Below, one piece after another: positions 17,597-25,916 of a stretch of DNA of 64,000 bases (position 1 is its first letter; every line of letters begins with the position of its first letter). Below the pieces are notes generated by a model that ran no database searches, was not told the DNA's origin, and saw only the letters and a list, made by a program, of their open reading frames with translations. The translations under genes and the position numbers were made by a program. Source of the stretch: Bacillus wiedmannii (GTDB lineage: Bacteria > Bacillota > Bacilli > Bacillales > Bacillaceae_G); contig NZ_LOBC01000050.1 in NCBI RefSeq assembly GCF_001583695.1, positions 124,001 to 188,000 on the forward strand, in the 5' to 3' direction.

Positions 17597-18952
17597 ATGG
17601 CCAGAAAGAAAGCAGTGAAAGTATTACGTAAACAAAAGAAAAGAGAAATCATACAACGATTCACTCAAAAACAAAATATCGGGCGAGCTTGCTTGACTGC
17701 TAAAGACTTCCGCTTACTGCAACGCATGTCACATAGTTCAAAAGCATTGCGAAATGTTGGATTGTACACGATTAAACAAAGTTACTTGAATCATAATAAA
17801 ATGGCTACTATAAAAGAAGTGGATACTGCCATGCAAGCCGATATGAATTACTGGGGCATTCAATCAAATTCTGTTCAAGCGATTCGTAGAGCCTTGTTTA
17901 CAGAAGTGAAGAGCTTTTTTAAAGCGTTGGAACAGTGGAAGAAAAAACCTGAGAAGTTCACAGGGCGTCCTAAGTTTCCGAATTATTCTCGTTCCACTGA
18001 CAAACGAATTATTGAAATCTATCAAGTCCCAAAAGTTGATGATAACGGGTATTGGATGATTCCGATGAATGTGGCATTCAGGAAAAAATTCGGTTCCATT
18101 AAAATACGTATGCCGAAAAACGTAAGAAATAAAAAAATCTCCTACATTGAGATTGTACCAAAGCAAAAAGGTCGGTTCTTTGAGGTGCATTACACATATG
18201 AAATGCACATTTCTCAAATGAAGAAACCATCCACGACTACGAGTAACGCTTTGAGTTGCGATTTAGGTGTAGATAGATTAGTAAGTTGCGTAACAAATAT
18301 AGGTGATACATTTTTAATTGATGGAAAAAAATTAAAATCCATTAATCAATACTTCAACAAAATGATACGTAATCTGCAACAGAAAAATATGGATAATGGA
18401 ATTTCAAATCGTATTGTAACGAATAAAATGGCTGCACTTTGGCATAAACGAGAACGACAAATAAATGGTTACATTTCACAAACTGTGGGCCTGTTGTTTA
18501 AAGAAGTGAAAGCATATAACATAGATACAATTGTCATAGGGTATAACACTGGCTGGAAACAAAAATCTCATATAGGAAAAAAGAACAATCAAACATTTGC
18601 TCAAATCCCGTTCCATAAACTGATTGCAGCAATTGAGAATAAATGCGTAAAAGAAGGCATCCGTTTTTTAAAACAAGAAGAAAGCTATACTTCAAAGGCC
18701 AGTTTTCTAGACAAAGATCCGGTTCCAGTTTGGTCTAAGGATGATAGTACGCATTATCGCTTTAGTGGCAAAAGAATCACTCGTGGTCTGTACCAAAGTA
18801 AAGTAGGAACATGTATTCATGCTGATATTAATGGTGCATTGAATACATTGGAAAAATCAAGAGTTGTAGAATGGGATGACAATCTTAGAGTGAAAACGCC
18901 GATTCTATTAGAAGTGCAAAAACGTAAGGCTGTTGCTTCGTGCATAGCTTAG
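17597..18952 (+). CDS. tnpB: TnpB RNA-guided nuclease (rearranged RuvC site)
   Basis: 451 residues from ATG at 17597, chosen because AAAGGCGGTG lies 6 bases upstream; ATG at 17567 has no such site. N-terminal OrfB helix-turn-helix region, then RuvC. Asp222 in SCDLGVDRLVS is the first catalytic residue and Asp410 in HADINGALN the third. The usual Glu of RuvC-II is replaced by Gly315 (TIVIGYNTGWKQ); an alternative Glu lies at 361/362 in EESYTSKASFLD, as in Fanzor-like TnpBs with rearranged sites. The four-Cys zinc finger is absent. TnpB is guided by an RNA from the element's right end and helps retain the element. Confidence 0.9.
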   Translation: MARKKAVKVLRKQKKREIIQRFTQKQNIGRACLTAKDFRLLQRMSHSSKALRNVGLYTIKQSYLNHNKMATIKEVDTAMQADMNYWGIQSNSVQAIRRALFTEVKSFFKALEQWKKKPEKFTGRPKFPNYSRSTDKRIIEIYQVPKVDDNGYWMIPMNVAFRKKFGSIKIRMPKNVRNKKISYIEIVPKQKGRFFEVHYTYEMHISQMKKPSTTTSNALSCDLGVDRLVSCVTNIGDTFLIDGKKLKSINQYFNKMIRNLQQKNMDNGISNRIVTNKMAALWHKRERQINGYISQTVGLLFKEVKAYNIDTIVIGYNTGWKQKSHIGKKNNQTFAQIPFHKLIAAIENKCVKEGIRFLKQEESYTSKASFLDKDPVPVWSKDDSTHYRFSGKRITRGLYQSKVGTCIHADINGALNTLEKSRVVEWDDNLRVKTPILLEVQKRKAVASCIA

Positions 18953-19240
18953 TGGGTGCGTCAACCATCCATGTGTACTCGACTTGTCGGGGCTTGTAGC
19001 ACACGCCGGATTCATCTGAGTGGTGGTTTCTTCCACAAGGGAGAACTGCTCTTTTTCGAAAGGGTGGTGCAAGTGGGAAAACTATCGTTCGTTGCCAGTA
19101 CCAACCAAAAACTTACTTGGGGTGTTACCGTAGGGTGGCATGAATGCTAGAGCGTCAAACTGTCTAGTGATAGAAGAAAAGACCTAGTGTTCTAACTCAA
19201 GCCCCCACTGAAACGCTTCATCTCAGTGGGGGGAGTTGAC
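18953..19240 (+). ncRNA. Probable omega/reRNA scaffold of TnpB
   Basis: About 290 non-coding bases after the tnpB stop have several local stems (for example GGTGGTTTCTTCCAC near 19020) and end in a hairpin CCCCCACTGA/TCAGTGGGGG (19202-19232) followed by GAGTTGAC. TnpB guide RNAs come from this position, with the guide taken from the next 16-20 bases outside the element, here from about 19241 onward. Position and structure only; exact 5' end unknown. Confidence 0.65.
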
Positions 19241-19265
19241 TGCGATCTATATAGGGGGAATTGTT

Positions 19266-20009
19266 ATGAGACCATATAAACGTGTCTTAATTAAATTAAG
19301 CGGCGGTGCACTTGCCGATCAAACTGGAAATAGCTTTAACTCCAAACGATTAGAACATATCGCAAACGAAATTTTATCCATCGTTGATTTAGGCATCGAA
19401 GTCTCCATCGTAATTGGTGGTGGTAACATATTCAGAGGTCATCTAGCTGAAGAATGGGGAATTGATCGCGTAGAAGCTGATAATATCGGTACACTAGGTA
19501 CAATCATTAACAGCTTAATGCTTCGTGGTGTTTTAACAAGTAAAACAAATAGAGAAGTACGCGTTATGACGTCCATTCCATTTAATGCAGTAGCTGAACC
19601 ATACATTCGCTTGCGTGCAGTCCACCATTTAGATAACGGCTATATCGTTATCTTTGGAGGCGGAAACGGGCAACCCTTCGTGACGACAGATTATCCAAGC
19701 GTACAAAGAGCTATTGAAATGAATAGCGATGCCATATTAGTCGCAAAACAAGGTGTCGATGGCGTCTTTACAAGTGATCCAAAGTATAATAAATCAGCAA
19801 AAATGTACAGCAAACTAAACTATAATGATGTTGTTAGGCAAAACATTCAAGTCATGGATCAAGCCGCTTTACTACTTGCCCGTGATTATAATTTACCAGC
19901 ACATGTCTTTAACTTTGATGAGCCTGGCGTGATGAAAAGAATTTGTTTAGGTGAACATGTTGGGACGTTAATTAATGATGATGTTTCGATGCTGGTGCAT
20001 GAAAAATAA
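19266..20009 (+). CDS. pyrH: UMP kinase paralogue (amino acid kinase family)
   Basis: 247 residues from ATG at 19266, which has AGGGGGAATTGTT directly before it; the frame is open further upstream but only through element sequence. It resembles PyrH, which phosphorylates UMP to UDP: YKRVLIKLSGGAL at the start, VIGGGNIFRG near residue 53, AEPYIRLRAVHHL near 115, QGVDGVFTSDPK near 170. It differs from housekeeping PyrH at SGGA (usually SGEA) and GGGNGQPFVTTD (usually GTGNPYFSTD), so it is a divergent second copy. Its original promoter may be the leader at 17.1 kb, now separated by the TnpB element. Confidence 0.85.
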   Translation: MRPYKRVLIKLSGGALADQTGNSFNSKRLEHIANEILSIVDLGIEVSIVIGGGNIFRGHLAEEWGIDRVEADNIGTLGTIINSLMLRGVLTSKTNREVRVMTSIPFNAVAEPYIRLRAVHHLDNGYIVIFGGGNGQPFVTTDYPSVQRAIEMNSDAILVAKQGVDGVFTSDPKYNKSAKMYSKLNYNDVVRQNIQVMDQAALLLARDYNLPAHVFNFDEPGVMKRICLGEHVGTLINDDVSMLVHEK

Positions 20010-20023
20010 TATTTTTTATCGGA

Positions 20024-20142
20024 AGTTTTGTTCATCTCCAGGAATTATTAGCCTTTTACAAGCAATTGATCTCTCACCTCGCCCCTTTGCTTCAGCCGAA
20101 TTTTGAGGTGGGAATCTTACTGCTCGTTAATGCAGGGTAAAT
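20024..20142 (+). repeat. bcr-like intergenic repeat, copy 1
   Basis: GTTTTGTTCATC at 20024, CTTTTACAAGCA near 20053, then stems CTCACCTC/GAGGTGGG and a final GCTCGTTAATGCAGGGTAAAT resemble the dispersed bcr-type repeats of the B. cereus group. A second diverged copy is at 38431. Assignment is by memory of the family's conserved ends. Confidence 0.5.
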
Positions 20143-20180
20143 AGTCCCCTACTTTGTATAACAAGGGGACTTAAGTTTTT
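20142..20180 (+). terminator. Terminator after UMP kinase paralogue
   Basis: AGTCCCCT (20143-20150) pairs with AGGGGACT (20164-20171), with a T-rich tail TTAAGTTTTT. It also faces the convergent imm11 gene. Confidence 0.75.
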
Positions 20181-20221
20181 ATCGTAAACTTATCAGGACC
20201 ATTTATAATTTTAGAATTTAT

Positions 20222-20791
20222 TTACGAAAGCTCTTCTGAATCCCACACTTCAATAAATTCAAATCCTTTTAAATCACTTTGTTCAATAAGATTCTTCAAT
20301 TCATCTGAAATAAACACAGCCGTGGGATGAATTTTCCCATTTATATAAACCTTAAAAATCATCTCATTTTGAACAGTATTACTATTAAATGCGAATTTTT
20401 CGCATCCTATTATTAAACCTGTAATCAGTTTTTTTAAAATTGCTTTATCACTATCAATTGCATCTAGTACATTCAACACATGGACCAAGTAATATACCTC
20501 ACTAGTTGAATCGCATAAAAGTGGTAAGAATTCAACATTATCGCCTATTGAAGGTTCTAATAATGCTTTTGCTTTTTCACTAACCATTAGGGCACCAATT
20601 TCTCCCCAGAATTGTGGAAAATCACTGGCCTTTCCTTCTTCTAAACATTCAATAGGTAACTTTCTCCATGAATCTTTTAATTTTATTGTAGAGTTAAACT
20701 TCCCTTCAAAAAACTTTTTATCTTCTTTATAATTTAATAATTGAAAAGACTTATAGTTATCAGAGGAACTTCTTAATCCCCAAATCTTCAT
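20222..20791 (-). CDS. Imm11-like immunity protein (orphan)
   Basis: 189 residues. The pattern DFPQFWGEIGALMVSEKAK and EPSIGDNVEFLPLL, followed by YYLVHVLNVLDAID, is that of Imm11 (DUF1629), an immunity family of polymorphic toxin systems, here recognised from memory. It would be cytosolic and bind a cognate nuclease toxin. RBS GGAGGGAAAGT precedes ATG. Only 40 bases upstream lies the C-terminal tail of a toxin with no N-terminus, so the immunity gene has outlived its toxin or protects against toxin from kin. Confidence 0.75.
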   Translation of the reverse strand: MKIWGLRSSSDNYKSFQLLNYKEDKKFFEGKFNSTIKLKDSWRKLPIECLEEGKASDFPQFWGEIGALMVSEKAKALLEPSIGDNVEFLPLLCDSTSEVYYLVHVLNVLDAIDSDKAILKKLITGLIIGCEKFAFNSNTVQNEMIFKVYINGKIHPTAVFISDELKNLIEQSDLKGFEFIEVWDSEELS

Positions 20792-20831
20792 ACTTTCCCT
20801 CCTACAGGATCTGTTACTTACTCAATTTTTA

Positions 20832-21102
20832 TTACTTTGGTTGATTTAGTTTTATACTGCCATCTAATAATCCTTCTCTGATTGTCTGGAGCGCTGCAAC
20901 AGCATCAGCTTGAGTACCACCAAACTCTTTAATCTCTGTCAGAGTATTATATACTAATTCTATATACTCAGGTCCATGATTACCTATATGCATTGCCTCC
21001 GTAGTTACATATTTACTATCTATTGCTCGATATCCAGGTAAAAATACTCCGTTAACAGCAGAGCCTCCAATAGGCCAAACTATTTTGTAACTATCAATAA
21101 TA
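20832..21102 (-). pseudogene. Truncated AHH-like toxin C-terminal domain
   Basis: A frame of about 90 codons without a start codon or ribosome binding site reads VNGVFLPGYRAIDSKYV, then EAMHIGNHGPEYIELVYNTL, ending LDGSIKLNQPK and a stop. The LPG and H-x-G-N-H pattern resembles AHH-type nuclease toxin tips. Upstream the frame runs into a terminator (21108-21142) belonging to the previous gene, so the rest of the toxin has been deleted. The immunity gene follows at once. Confidence 0.6.
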
Positions 21103-21107
21103 AAGTA

Positions 21108-21142
21108 TAAAACAAGAAAGAACCTTCTATTTTTGAAGGTTC
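21108..21142 (-). terminator. Terminator between PLD gene and toxin tail
   Basis: Minus strand GAACCTTC (21142-21135) pairs with GAAGGTTC (21127-21120), followed by TTTCTTGTTTT. It lies about 80 bases after the phospholipase D-like gene stop. Confidence 0.75.
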
Positions 21143-21224
21143 CTTCTCACTTCTCTACTTGTTAAATAAACAATACAACTTCCTATTTACTATATTCTAA
21201 ATTCCCAGTATCTCAGTTAAATCA

Positions 21225-22436
21225 TCACAAATAAAAATCCACCAGTCCCGCCAATTTCTCCTTACAACGCTCCCAAAAAGATAACTTCTCAAAAAATTCT
21301 TTCGTCATTTCTTTTGAATCATGAATATCTTGCGCTAATGCCTCGTTCACTTCTGATACGATAGTTCCACCATGAATATACAAATTCATCTCATCATTAA
21401 TATAAAAGCTACGTGCGGTTATGTTCATTGTACCGATAACAGTTAATTCATTATCAATCAGCATTAACTTTCCATGAAACATCCCTTTTTTATAACCATA
21501 TACCGTAATCCCGTTATTAACAGCTTGACGTATGTAAGGATAGGCCGCCTCTTTAATGAGAGGAATATCTGGTTTATATGACCAAAGTATTTTTACTGTA
21601 ACGCCACGTTTTTGTGCCGCGATTAAAGCGTTCATTAACTCTTTATTTTTCGCTATAAAATAAGGCGTCGTAACGACAACCGAATGCTTCGCTTGGTTTA
21701 TTAACTCAACATATTTTTCAGCGACGTGATGCCCATTGTAACTAGCCATCGTATGTAATGTGTTCCCTTTACTAGCTTTATTCGTACTTCTCTTTATATC
21801 TTCTTTCGTATCTCGTTTCCAATCTAAAGCAAACTGTTCTTCTAAATCTTTTGCTCCTTCTCCTTTAAGCCGTACATGATAATCACGCCAATATCCAAAT
21901 CGCTTATCTTTCCCTAAGTACTCATCTCCTATATTAAATCCGCCTGTATAGCCAATTTCCCCATCAATCGTCGTAATACGGCGATGATTACGATGGTGAA
22001 GTGAATAAAATCCGAATGGCAATTCCGGTTTTCTACTATATGTAAAATGCACGCCACTTTCCCGCAATTCATTTATCATCTTTCTTTCAAATGATAAATC
22101 ATTAATGCGATCAACTGATAAATAGACGTTTACTCCTTCTTTTGCCTTCTCTTTTAATAAGTTTAAAAAAGTATGGCTACTTTTGTCATCCGACAAAATA
22201 AAAAAATACGTGTAAATAGATTGCTTTGCTTCTCTTATGTCAGTAAATAACTGTTTATAAAATGACTTCCCTTTTACATATAATTGAAAGTCACTATAAT
22301 GAGGAGCGTACTCTGTCGGCATATTTTTCCCAGCTTCCATTTTTCTTCCGAGTGTGACGTCAATATGCATCCAAATTAATATAAAAATAAATATAGCCAT
22401 AATAATAGAAATAACTCGCAATATTTTTTTAATCAT
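21225..22436 (-). CDS. Phospholipase D-like / cardiolipin synthase
   Basis: 403 residues from ATG at 22436. An N-terminal membrane segment (ILRVISIIMAIFIFILIWM) is followed by two PLD domains with HKD-type motifs: HHRNHRRITTIDGEIGYTGG near residue 150 and FHGKLMLIDNELTVIGTMN near 325. Such enzymes join phosphatidylglycerol into cardiolipin or cleave phosphodiesters at the membrane. An ATG at 22487 would add 17 charged residues but has no ribosome binding site; GGAAGGAAATTAAA supports 22436. The first motif has Arg in place of the usual Lys (H-x-R), which may alter activity. Confidence 0.82.
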   Translation of the reverse strand: MIKKILRVISIIMAIFIFILIWMHIDVTLGRKMEAGKNMPTEYAPHYSDFQLYVKGKSFYKQLFTDIREAKQSIYTYFFILSDDKSSHTFLNLLKEKAKEGVNVYLSVDRINDLSFERKMINELRESGVHFTYSRKPELPFGFYSLHHRNHRRITTIDGEIGYTGGFNIGDEYLGKDKRFGYWRDYHVRLKGEGAKDLEEQFALDWKRDTKEDIKRSTNKASKGNTLHTMASYNGHHVAEKYVELINQAKHSVVVTTPYFIAKNKELMNALIAAQKRGVTVKILWSYKPDIPLIKEAAYPYIRQAVNNGITVYGYKKGMFHGKLMLIDNELTVIGTMNITARSFYINDEMNLYIHGGTIVSEVNEALAQDIHDSKEMTKEFFEKLSFWERCKEKLAGLVDFYL

Positions 22437-22508
22437 TTTAATTTCCTTCCGCTCGTTTTCTTTCCACCTTTCTATTTTGTCATTCAAATTTAGATTTCAT
22501 GCTTCATA

Positions 22509-22544
22509 CAAAAAAGGATGCGACTTAACGTCACACCCTTTTTT
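22509..22544 (-). terminator. Terminator of ABC-2 operon
   Basis: Minus strand AAAAAAGGGTGTGACG pairs with GTCGCATCCTTTTTT; four bases after the last permease stop. Confidence 0.85.
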
Positions 22545-22547
22545 ATA

Positions 22548-23693
22548 TTAAACAAAGTTCCTCGCATCATTATTTCTTCCAAATTTATAAATAGCAATTA
22601 AGAAGAATGCTACCGCAAAGGCAAATAAGATTAAAATATTTAAATACAAATCTGAAATTGGAATTCCTTGTTGTAGTTTTGATACCGTATCTAATAGCCA
22701 TCTTTGCGGAAGAAAATCAGCTACTTTTTGCACTGCTTTCGGCATAATGTCATATGGGAAATAACATCCAGCGAGTAAACATGTCGGTACAATGATCATA
22801 TTTTGCAGTGCATTTGCCGATGCTGAGTTTTTCGAAAATGCGACAAGCACTAACGATATTCCAATCGCTATTAAAGCAAATAGCATGAGTACGCCAAGCA
22901 TCACTATGAAAGGCATATTGATATTCGTATGAAAAACATTCGTTAGGAATAGGATTGTAATCAAAATTTGTATTGTGAGTATCATCATATTTACCCCGAC
23001 ATTAGATAATATGAATTTCTTCCCATCTATCGGCGTTGATAAGAGTCTAAAATACGTTCTATTTTCTTTTTCTTTTAAAATATAACCTGATAAGTTCGCT
23101 GCTGAAAACAGCATAAACATAATAAGATAACCCATCGTTTGGTTTGTCATATCTTTATTTTTCGAAGTATCTTCTAGCGTCTCCGTTTTCATTTTAAATG
23201 AACCTTTTTGATATCCTGCGTACATAGTATCAAATGCACTTTGATCTGTTCCTGCTGCTTTACTAATAGCTGCTACATTATCAATATAATTGTATAAATA
23301 TGATTTTATAAATCCTGTTACTTGATCACCTTTAATCGATGAAATTTCAATATGATTTGGTTTCCCTTCTCGAACACTTTTTGAAAAACCAGAATCTACT
23401 GTAATAACTCCATCAAGTTTTTTGGAAGTGAGTTTATCTTCTACTTCAGATTCTTTAATTTTACTTACCTTTACATGATTTAATCCTTCTAAAAATTTCA
23501 CCGTATCATTTGCTATAGATTGATTTTCTTTATTAATAACCCCGATATTTAACGTCCCTTGCCCCATATTCCCATACATCGAGAAGGAGATTAGTGTTCC
23601 GATTATCGGCAAACTAATAATAATGAATAACCCTTTTTTATTTTTCAAAAGTACAGATAACGTTTTTTGTATGAGCCATAAAATATCTTTCAT
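22548..23693 (-). CDS. ABC-2 type permease (LnrN-like)
   Basis: 381 residues from ATG at 23693, supported by GGGAGGGGCTATAGT immediately upstream; a longer frame lies inside the preceding gene. One membrane segment near residue 25, a large extracellular loop to about 200, then five segments in the C-terminal half, including the ENRTYFRLLSTPIDGKKFIL coupling region. Typical ABC-2 half-permease. It starts one base after the stop of the other permease. The five-gene set resembles B. subtilis LnrJKLMN, which exports linearmycin-type polyenes. Confidence 0.83.
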   Translation of the reverse strand: MKDILWLIQKTLSVLLKNKKGLFIIISLPIIGTLISFSMYGNMGQGTLNIGVINKENQSIANDTVKFLEGLNHVKVSKIKESEVEDKLTSKKLDGVITVDSGFSKSVREGKPNHIEISSIKGDQVTGFIKSYLYNYIDNVAAISKAAGTDQSAFDTMYAGYQKGSFKMKTETLEDTSKNKDMTNQTMGYLIMFMLFSAANLSGYILKEKENRTYFRLLSTPIDGKKFILSNVGVNMMILTIQILITILFLTNVFHTNINMPFIVMLGVLMLFALIAIGISLVLVAFSKNSASANALQNMIIVPTCLLAGCYFPYDIMPKAVQKVADFLPQRWLLDTVSKLQQGIPISDLYLNILILFAFAVAFFLIAIYKFGRNNDARNFV

Positions 23694-23694
23694 A

Positions 23695-24804
23695 CTATAG
23701 CCCCTCCCGTCTACGTAATGCAATAATCGCAATTAATAAAAAGAGTGCTGAGATTCCAAGATTTAAACATATTACCGGTAGTGCTGCTCCTACATCATTT
23801 GCATAAATAATTTTCATAACAGCTGTGTTTGCCCACGTTAATGGTGATAAATTCGTAACGAAATTTTCTTCTATTACGAAATATGCACCACCAAAAATAG
23901 AGGCTAATTGCACAACTACAAGAATAATTGCTCTCGATGATTCAGCTGTTTTCGTAATATATCCGATCCCTAAACCGAAGCTAATTGCTAGGAAGATTTG
24001 TGTTAATAAAATAATAAATATGATTCCAAGATGATCGCCCCAATTCGCTTGAAAGACAAATTTACTAAATAACATGACAAGTAATACGCAAAGGGCATTT
24101 GCTACTAGGCTACCAAGTACTTTTCCAATGAATATTTCAGCCTTACTTATAGGTGCAGCAATGAGACGATCTCCTGTTTTACGTATTCTTTCTCCTCGAA
24201 TTAAAGAACTCGCTCCCATCCCAGCATATAGTGCAATCATCGTCGTCATTACAACCGCATAGTAATCCATAGAACCTGGCTTTTTCGCAGCTTGTAAAGA
24301 TGTTTCTTTTATATAATCATTATGATTTCCGCTTGAAATAACCGCGCTCACCTTACTAGGATCAACTTTTGCAACTTCGGCCGCTACATTGTACTTATCA
24401 ATAAATGTTGTAAGCATGCCTTCCACAATACTTCCCTCAATACTACTTTTGTCACTTCCGTAAAATTTCGCACCATCTTTATTTAATTCTACATAAGCAG
24501 CATATTTATTTTGCTTCACTTCTTCTTTCCCATCTATACTGCCGGAAACTTTTTTAAAATGAATACCCGATTTATCGACTTCTTTCGTAAATGCTTCGAA
24601 CGATTGAGAAAACGTGCTACTCGCTTCATCTTTGTAGAGCACTTGTATATCTTTAATCGCTTGACTATCGCTATCAAATGCATTCGTTAATGCTGTTCCT
24701 AACACAAGCATAAGTACAATCGGAAATGCTAACATAAAAACTAAAGTTCTTACGTCTCTGAAATCTCTTTTAATATGCATAGCTGCAATATTGAAGATGT
24801 TCAA
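23695..24804 (-). CDS. ABC-2 type permease (LnrM-like)
   Basis: 369 residues. The same fold as its neighbour: a first membrane segment (TLVFMLAFPIVLMLVLGTAL), an extracellular domain over residues about 45-180, five further segments and the cytosolic motif RKTGDRLIAAPISKAEIFIG. It pairs with the downstream permease and the ATPase encoded 37 bases upstream. Probably exports a membrane-active antibiotic or lipid; the substrate is not shown by sequence. Confidence 0.83.
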   Translation of the reverse strand: MNIFNIAAMHIKRDFRDVRTLVFMLAFPIVLMLVLGTALTNAFDSDSQAIKDIQVLYKDEASSTFSQSFEAFTKEVDKSGIHFKKVSGSIDGKEEVKQNKYAAYVELNKDGAKFYGSDKSSIEGSIVEGMLTTFIDKYNVAAEVAKVDPSKVSAVISSGNHNDYIKETSLQAAKKPGSMDYYAVVMTTMIALYAGMGASSLIRGERIRKTGDRLIAAPISKAEIFIGKVLGSLVANALCVLLVMLFSKFVFQANWGDHLGIIFIILLTQIFLAISFGLGIGYITKTAESSRAIILVVVQLASIFGGAYFVIEENFVTNLSPLTWANTAVMKIIYANDVGAALPVICLNLGISALFLLIAIIALRRREGL

Positions 24805-24841
24805 TTGATGAACCTCCCTTTACCTTTTCTTCATTTACCTT

Positions 24842-25783
24842 TTATTTATCTCGTAAGTTTCTTCCAGTCAACGTAAGGAATACTGTTTCTAAGTTCGGGG
24901 CCTGCTCCTCTAACGAACGAATTTCAATGTCATGATTAATGAAATGCTGAATAATTTTATTTAAATTATTTACTCCTGCATCCGAGTTTACCTTGATTAC
25001 ATTCTCTTCAACTTGAACAGCTTTCACACCGTTTATCTCTTTTAACTTTTCTACATCTAAATTTTCTACTGACTTCACTTCAACCCAAATGTCTTTCGTA
25101 TCAGTAATAATCGCTTTTAACTGTTCTTTCGTTCCTTCTGCAATCACTTTACCGTGATCTACAATTGCTATTTTCGTACAAATCTCTTCTACTTCTTCCA
25201 TGTAGTGGCTCGTGTAAATAATAGTACTTCCCATTTCATTTAATTTTCGAACAGAATGGAGAATATAGTTTCTTGACTGCGGATCAATTCCAACTGTCGG
25301 CTCATCCATAATAATTAACTTCGGTCTATGAGCGATCGCACAAGCGATATTCAATCTTCGTTTCATCCCGCCAGAAAAGTTTTTCGGGTAACTTTTATGC
25401 TTATCACTAAGCCCTACAAATTGAAGTGCTTCCTCTACTCTCGCTTTTAGCTCAGCTCCTCTTAACCCGTACAATCCAGCAAAGAATTTCACATTTTCAT
25501 AGGCAGTTAACTCTTCATAAATCGCAATATCTTGCGGAACGATACCGATGTTCATTTTGGCAAATCGATTATGTTTCTTTATATTTTTTCCTAGTATGCT
25601 AATTTCACCTTCATTACTTCTTAACAATCCAGCAATCATATTTATCGTTGTACTTTTACCAGCACCATTTGATCCTAAAAAGCCAAATATCTCTCCTTCT
25701 TTAATAGATAAAGACATATTATCTACCGCGATGAAATCACCAAATTTTTTCGTTAAATTTTTAATTTCTAATGTATTCATCAT
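24842..25783 (-). CDS. ABC transporter ATP-binding protein (LnrL-like)
   Basis: 313 residues. Walker A GSNGAGKSTT near residue 40, Q loop VPQDIAIYE near 85, signature FSGGMKRRLNIACAIAHRPK near 140, Walker B LIIMDEPTVGIDPQSR, switch His in YTSHYMEEVEE near 195. A C-terminal regulatory extension follows, as in drug exporters of the DrrA/CcmA group. It energises the two permeases downstream. The start could be either of two adjacent ATG codons; AGGGGTGAA precedes both. The upstream spacer holds repeats that may bind the NarL-type regulator. Confidence 0.88.
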   Translation of the reverse strand: MMNTLEIKNLTKKFGDFIAVDNMSLSIKEGEIFGFLGSNGAGKSTTINMIAGLLRSNEGEISILGKNIKKHNRFAKMNIGIVPQDIAIYEELTAYENVKFFAGLYGLRGAELKARVEEALQFVGLSDKHKSYPKNFSGGMKRRLNIACAIAHRPKLIIMDEPTVGIDPQSRNYILHSVRKLNEMGSTIIYTSHYMEEVEEICTKIAIVDHGKVIAEGTKEQLKAIITDTKDIWVEVKSVENLDVEKLKEINGVKAVQVEENVIKVNSDAGVNNLNKIIQHFINHDIEIRSLEEQAPNLETVFLTLTGRNLRDK

Positions 25784-25812
25784 TTCACCCCTATTTCGGT
25801 TTCTCTGCTTTT

Positions 25813-25900
25813 AGTATAAACAAAAAAAATGAACCTGCTCAGTGCAGAAGTTCATTCTTTTCACATGAGATTATTCACTTTTTTCATATGAGATGATTCA
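25813..25900 (-). promoter_or_regulatory. ABC operon control region with direct and inverted repeats
   Basis: Between kinase and ATPase genes, minus strand: TGAATCATCTCATATGA and TGAATAATCTCATGTGA repeat at 23-base spacing (25900-25861). An inverted repeat TGAACttCTGC/GCAGGTTCA follows (25853-25829), then a T8 run and a -10 TATACT (25818-25813) with no good -35. It may be a regulated promoter with operators. The inverted repeat plus T run could also be a terminator after the kinase gene. Confidence 0.5.
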
Positions 25901-25916
25901 TCCTCGTCATAATTTC

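Larger units (their letters stand above)
17265..19240 (+). mobile_element. IS200/IS605-type element with tnpB and decayed tnpA
   Basis: Spans a left-end hairpin (CAACAATTCA at 17301 pairing with TGAATTGCTG at 17319), a tnpA remnant, intact tnpB, and a right-end region closed by a GC-rich hairpin (19202-19233) and GAGTTGAC. Boundaries are approximate: the left edge lies somewhere between 17252 and 17285, the right edge near 19240. It lies between a chromosomal terminator and the UMP kinase paralogue. Without functional tnpA it is not autonomous. Confidence 0.8.
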
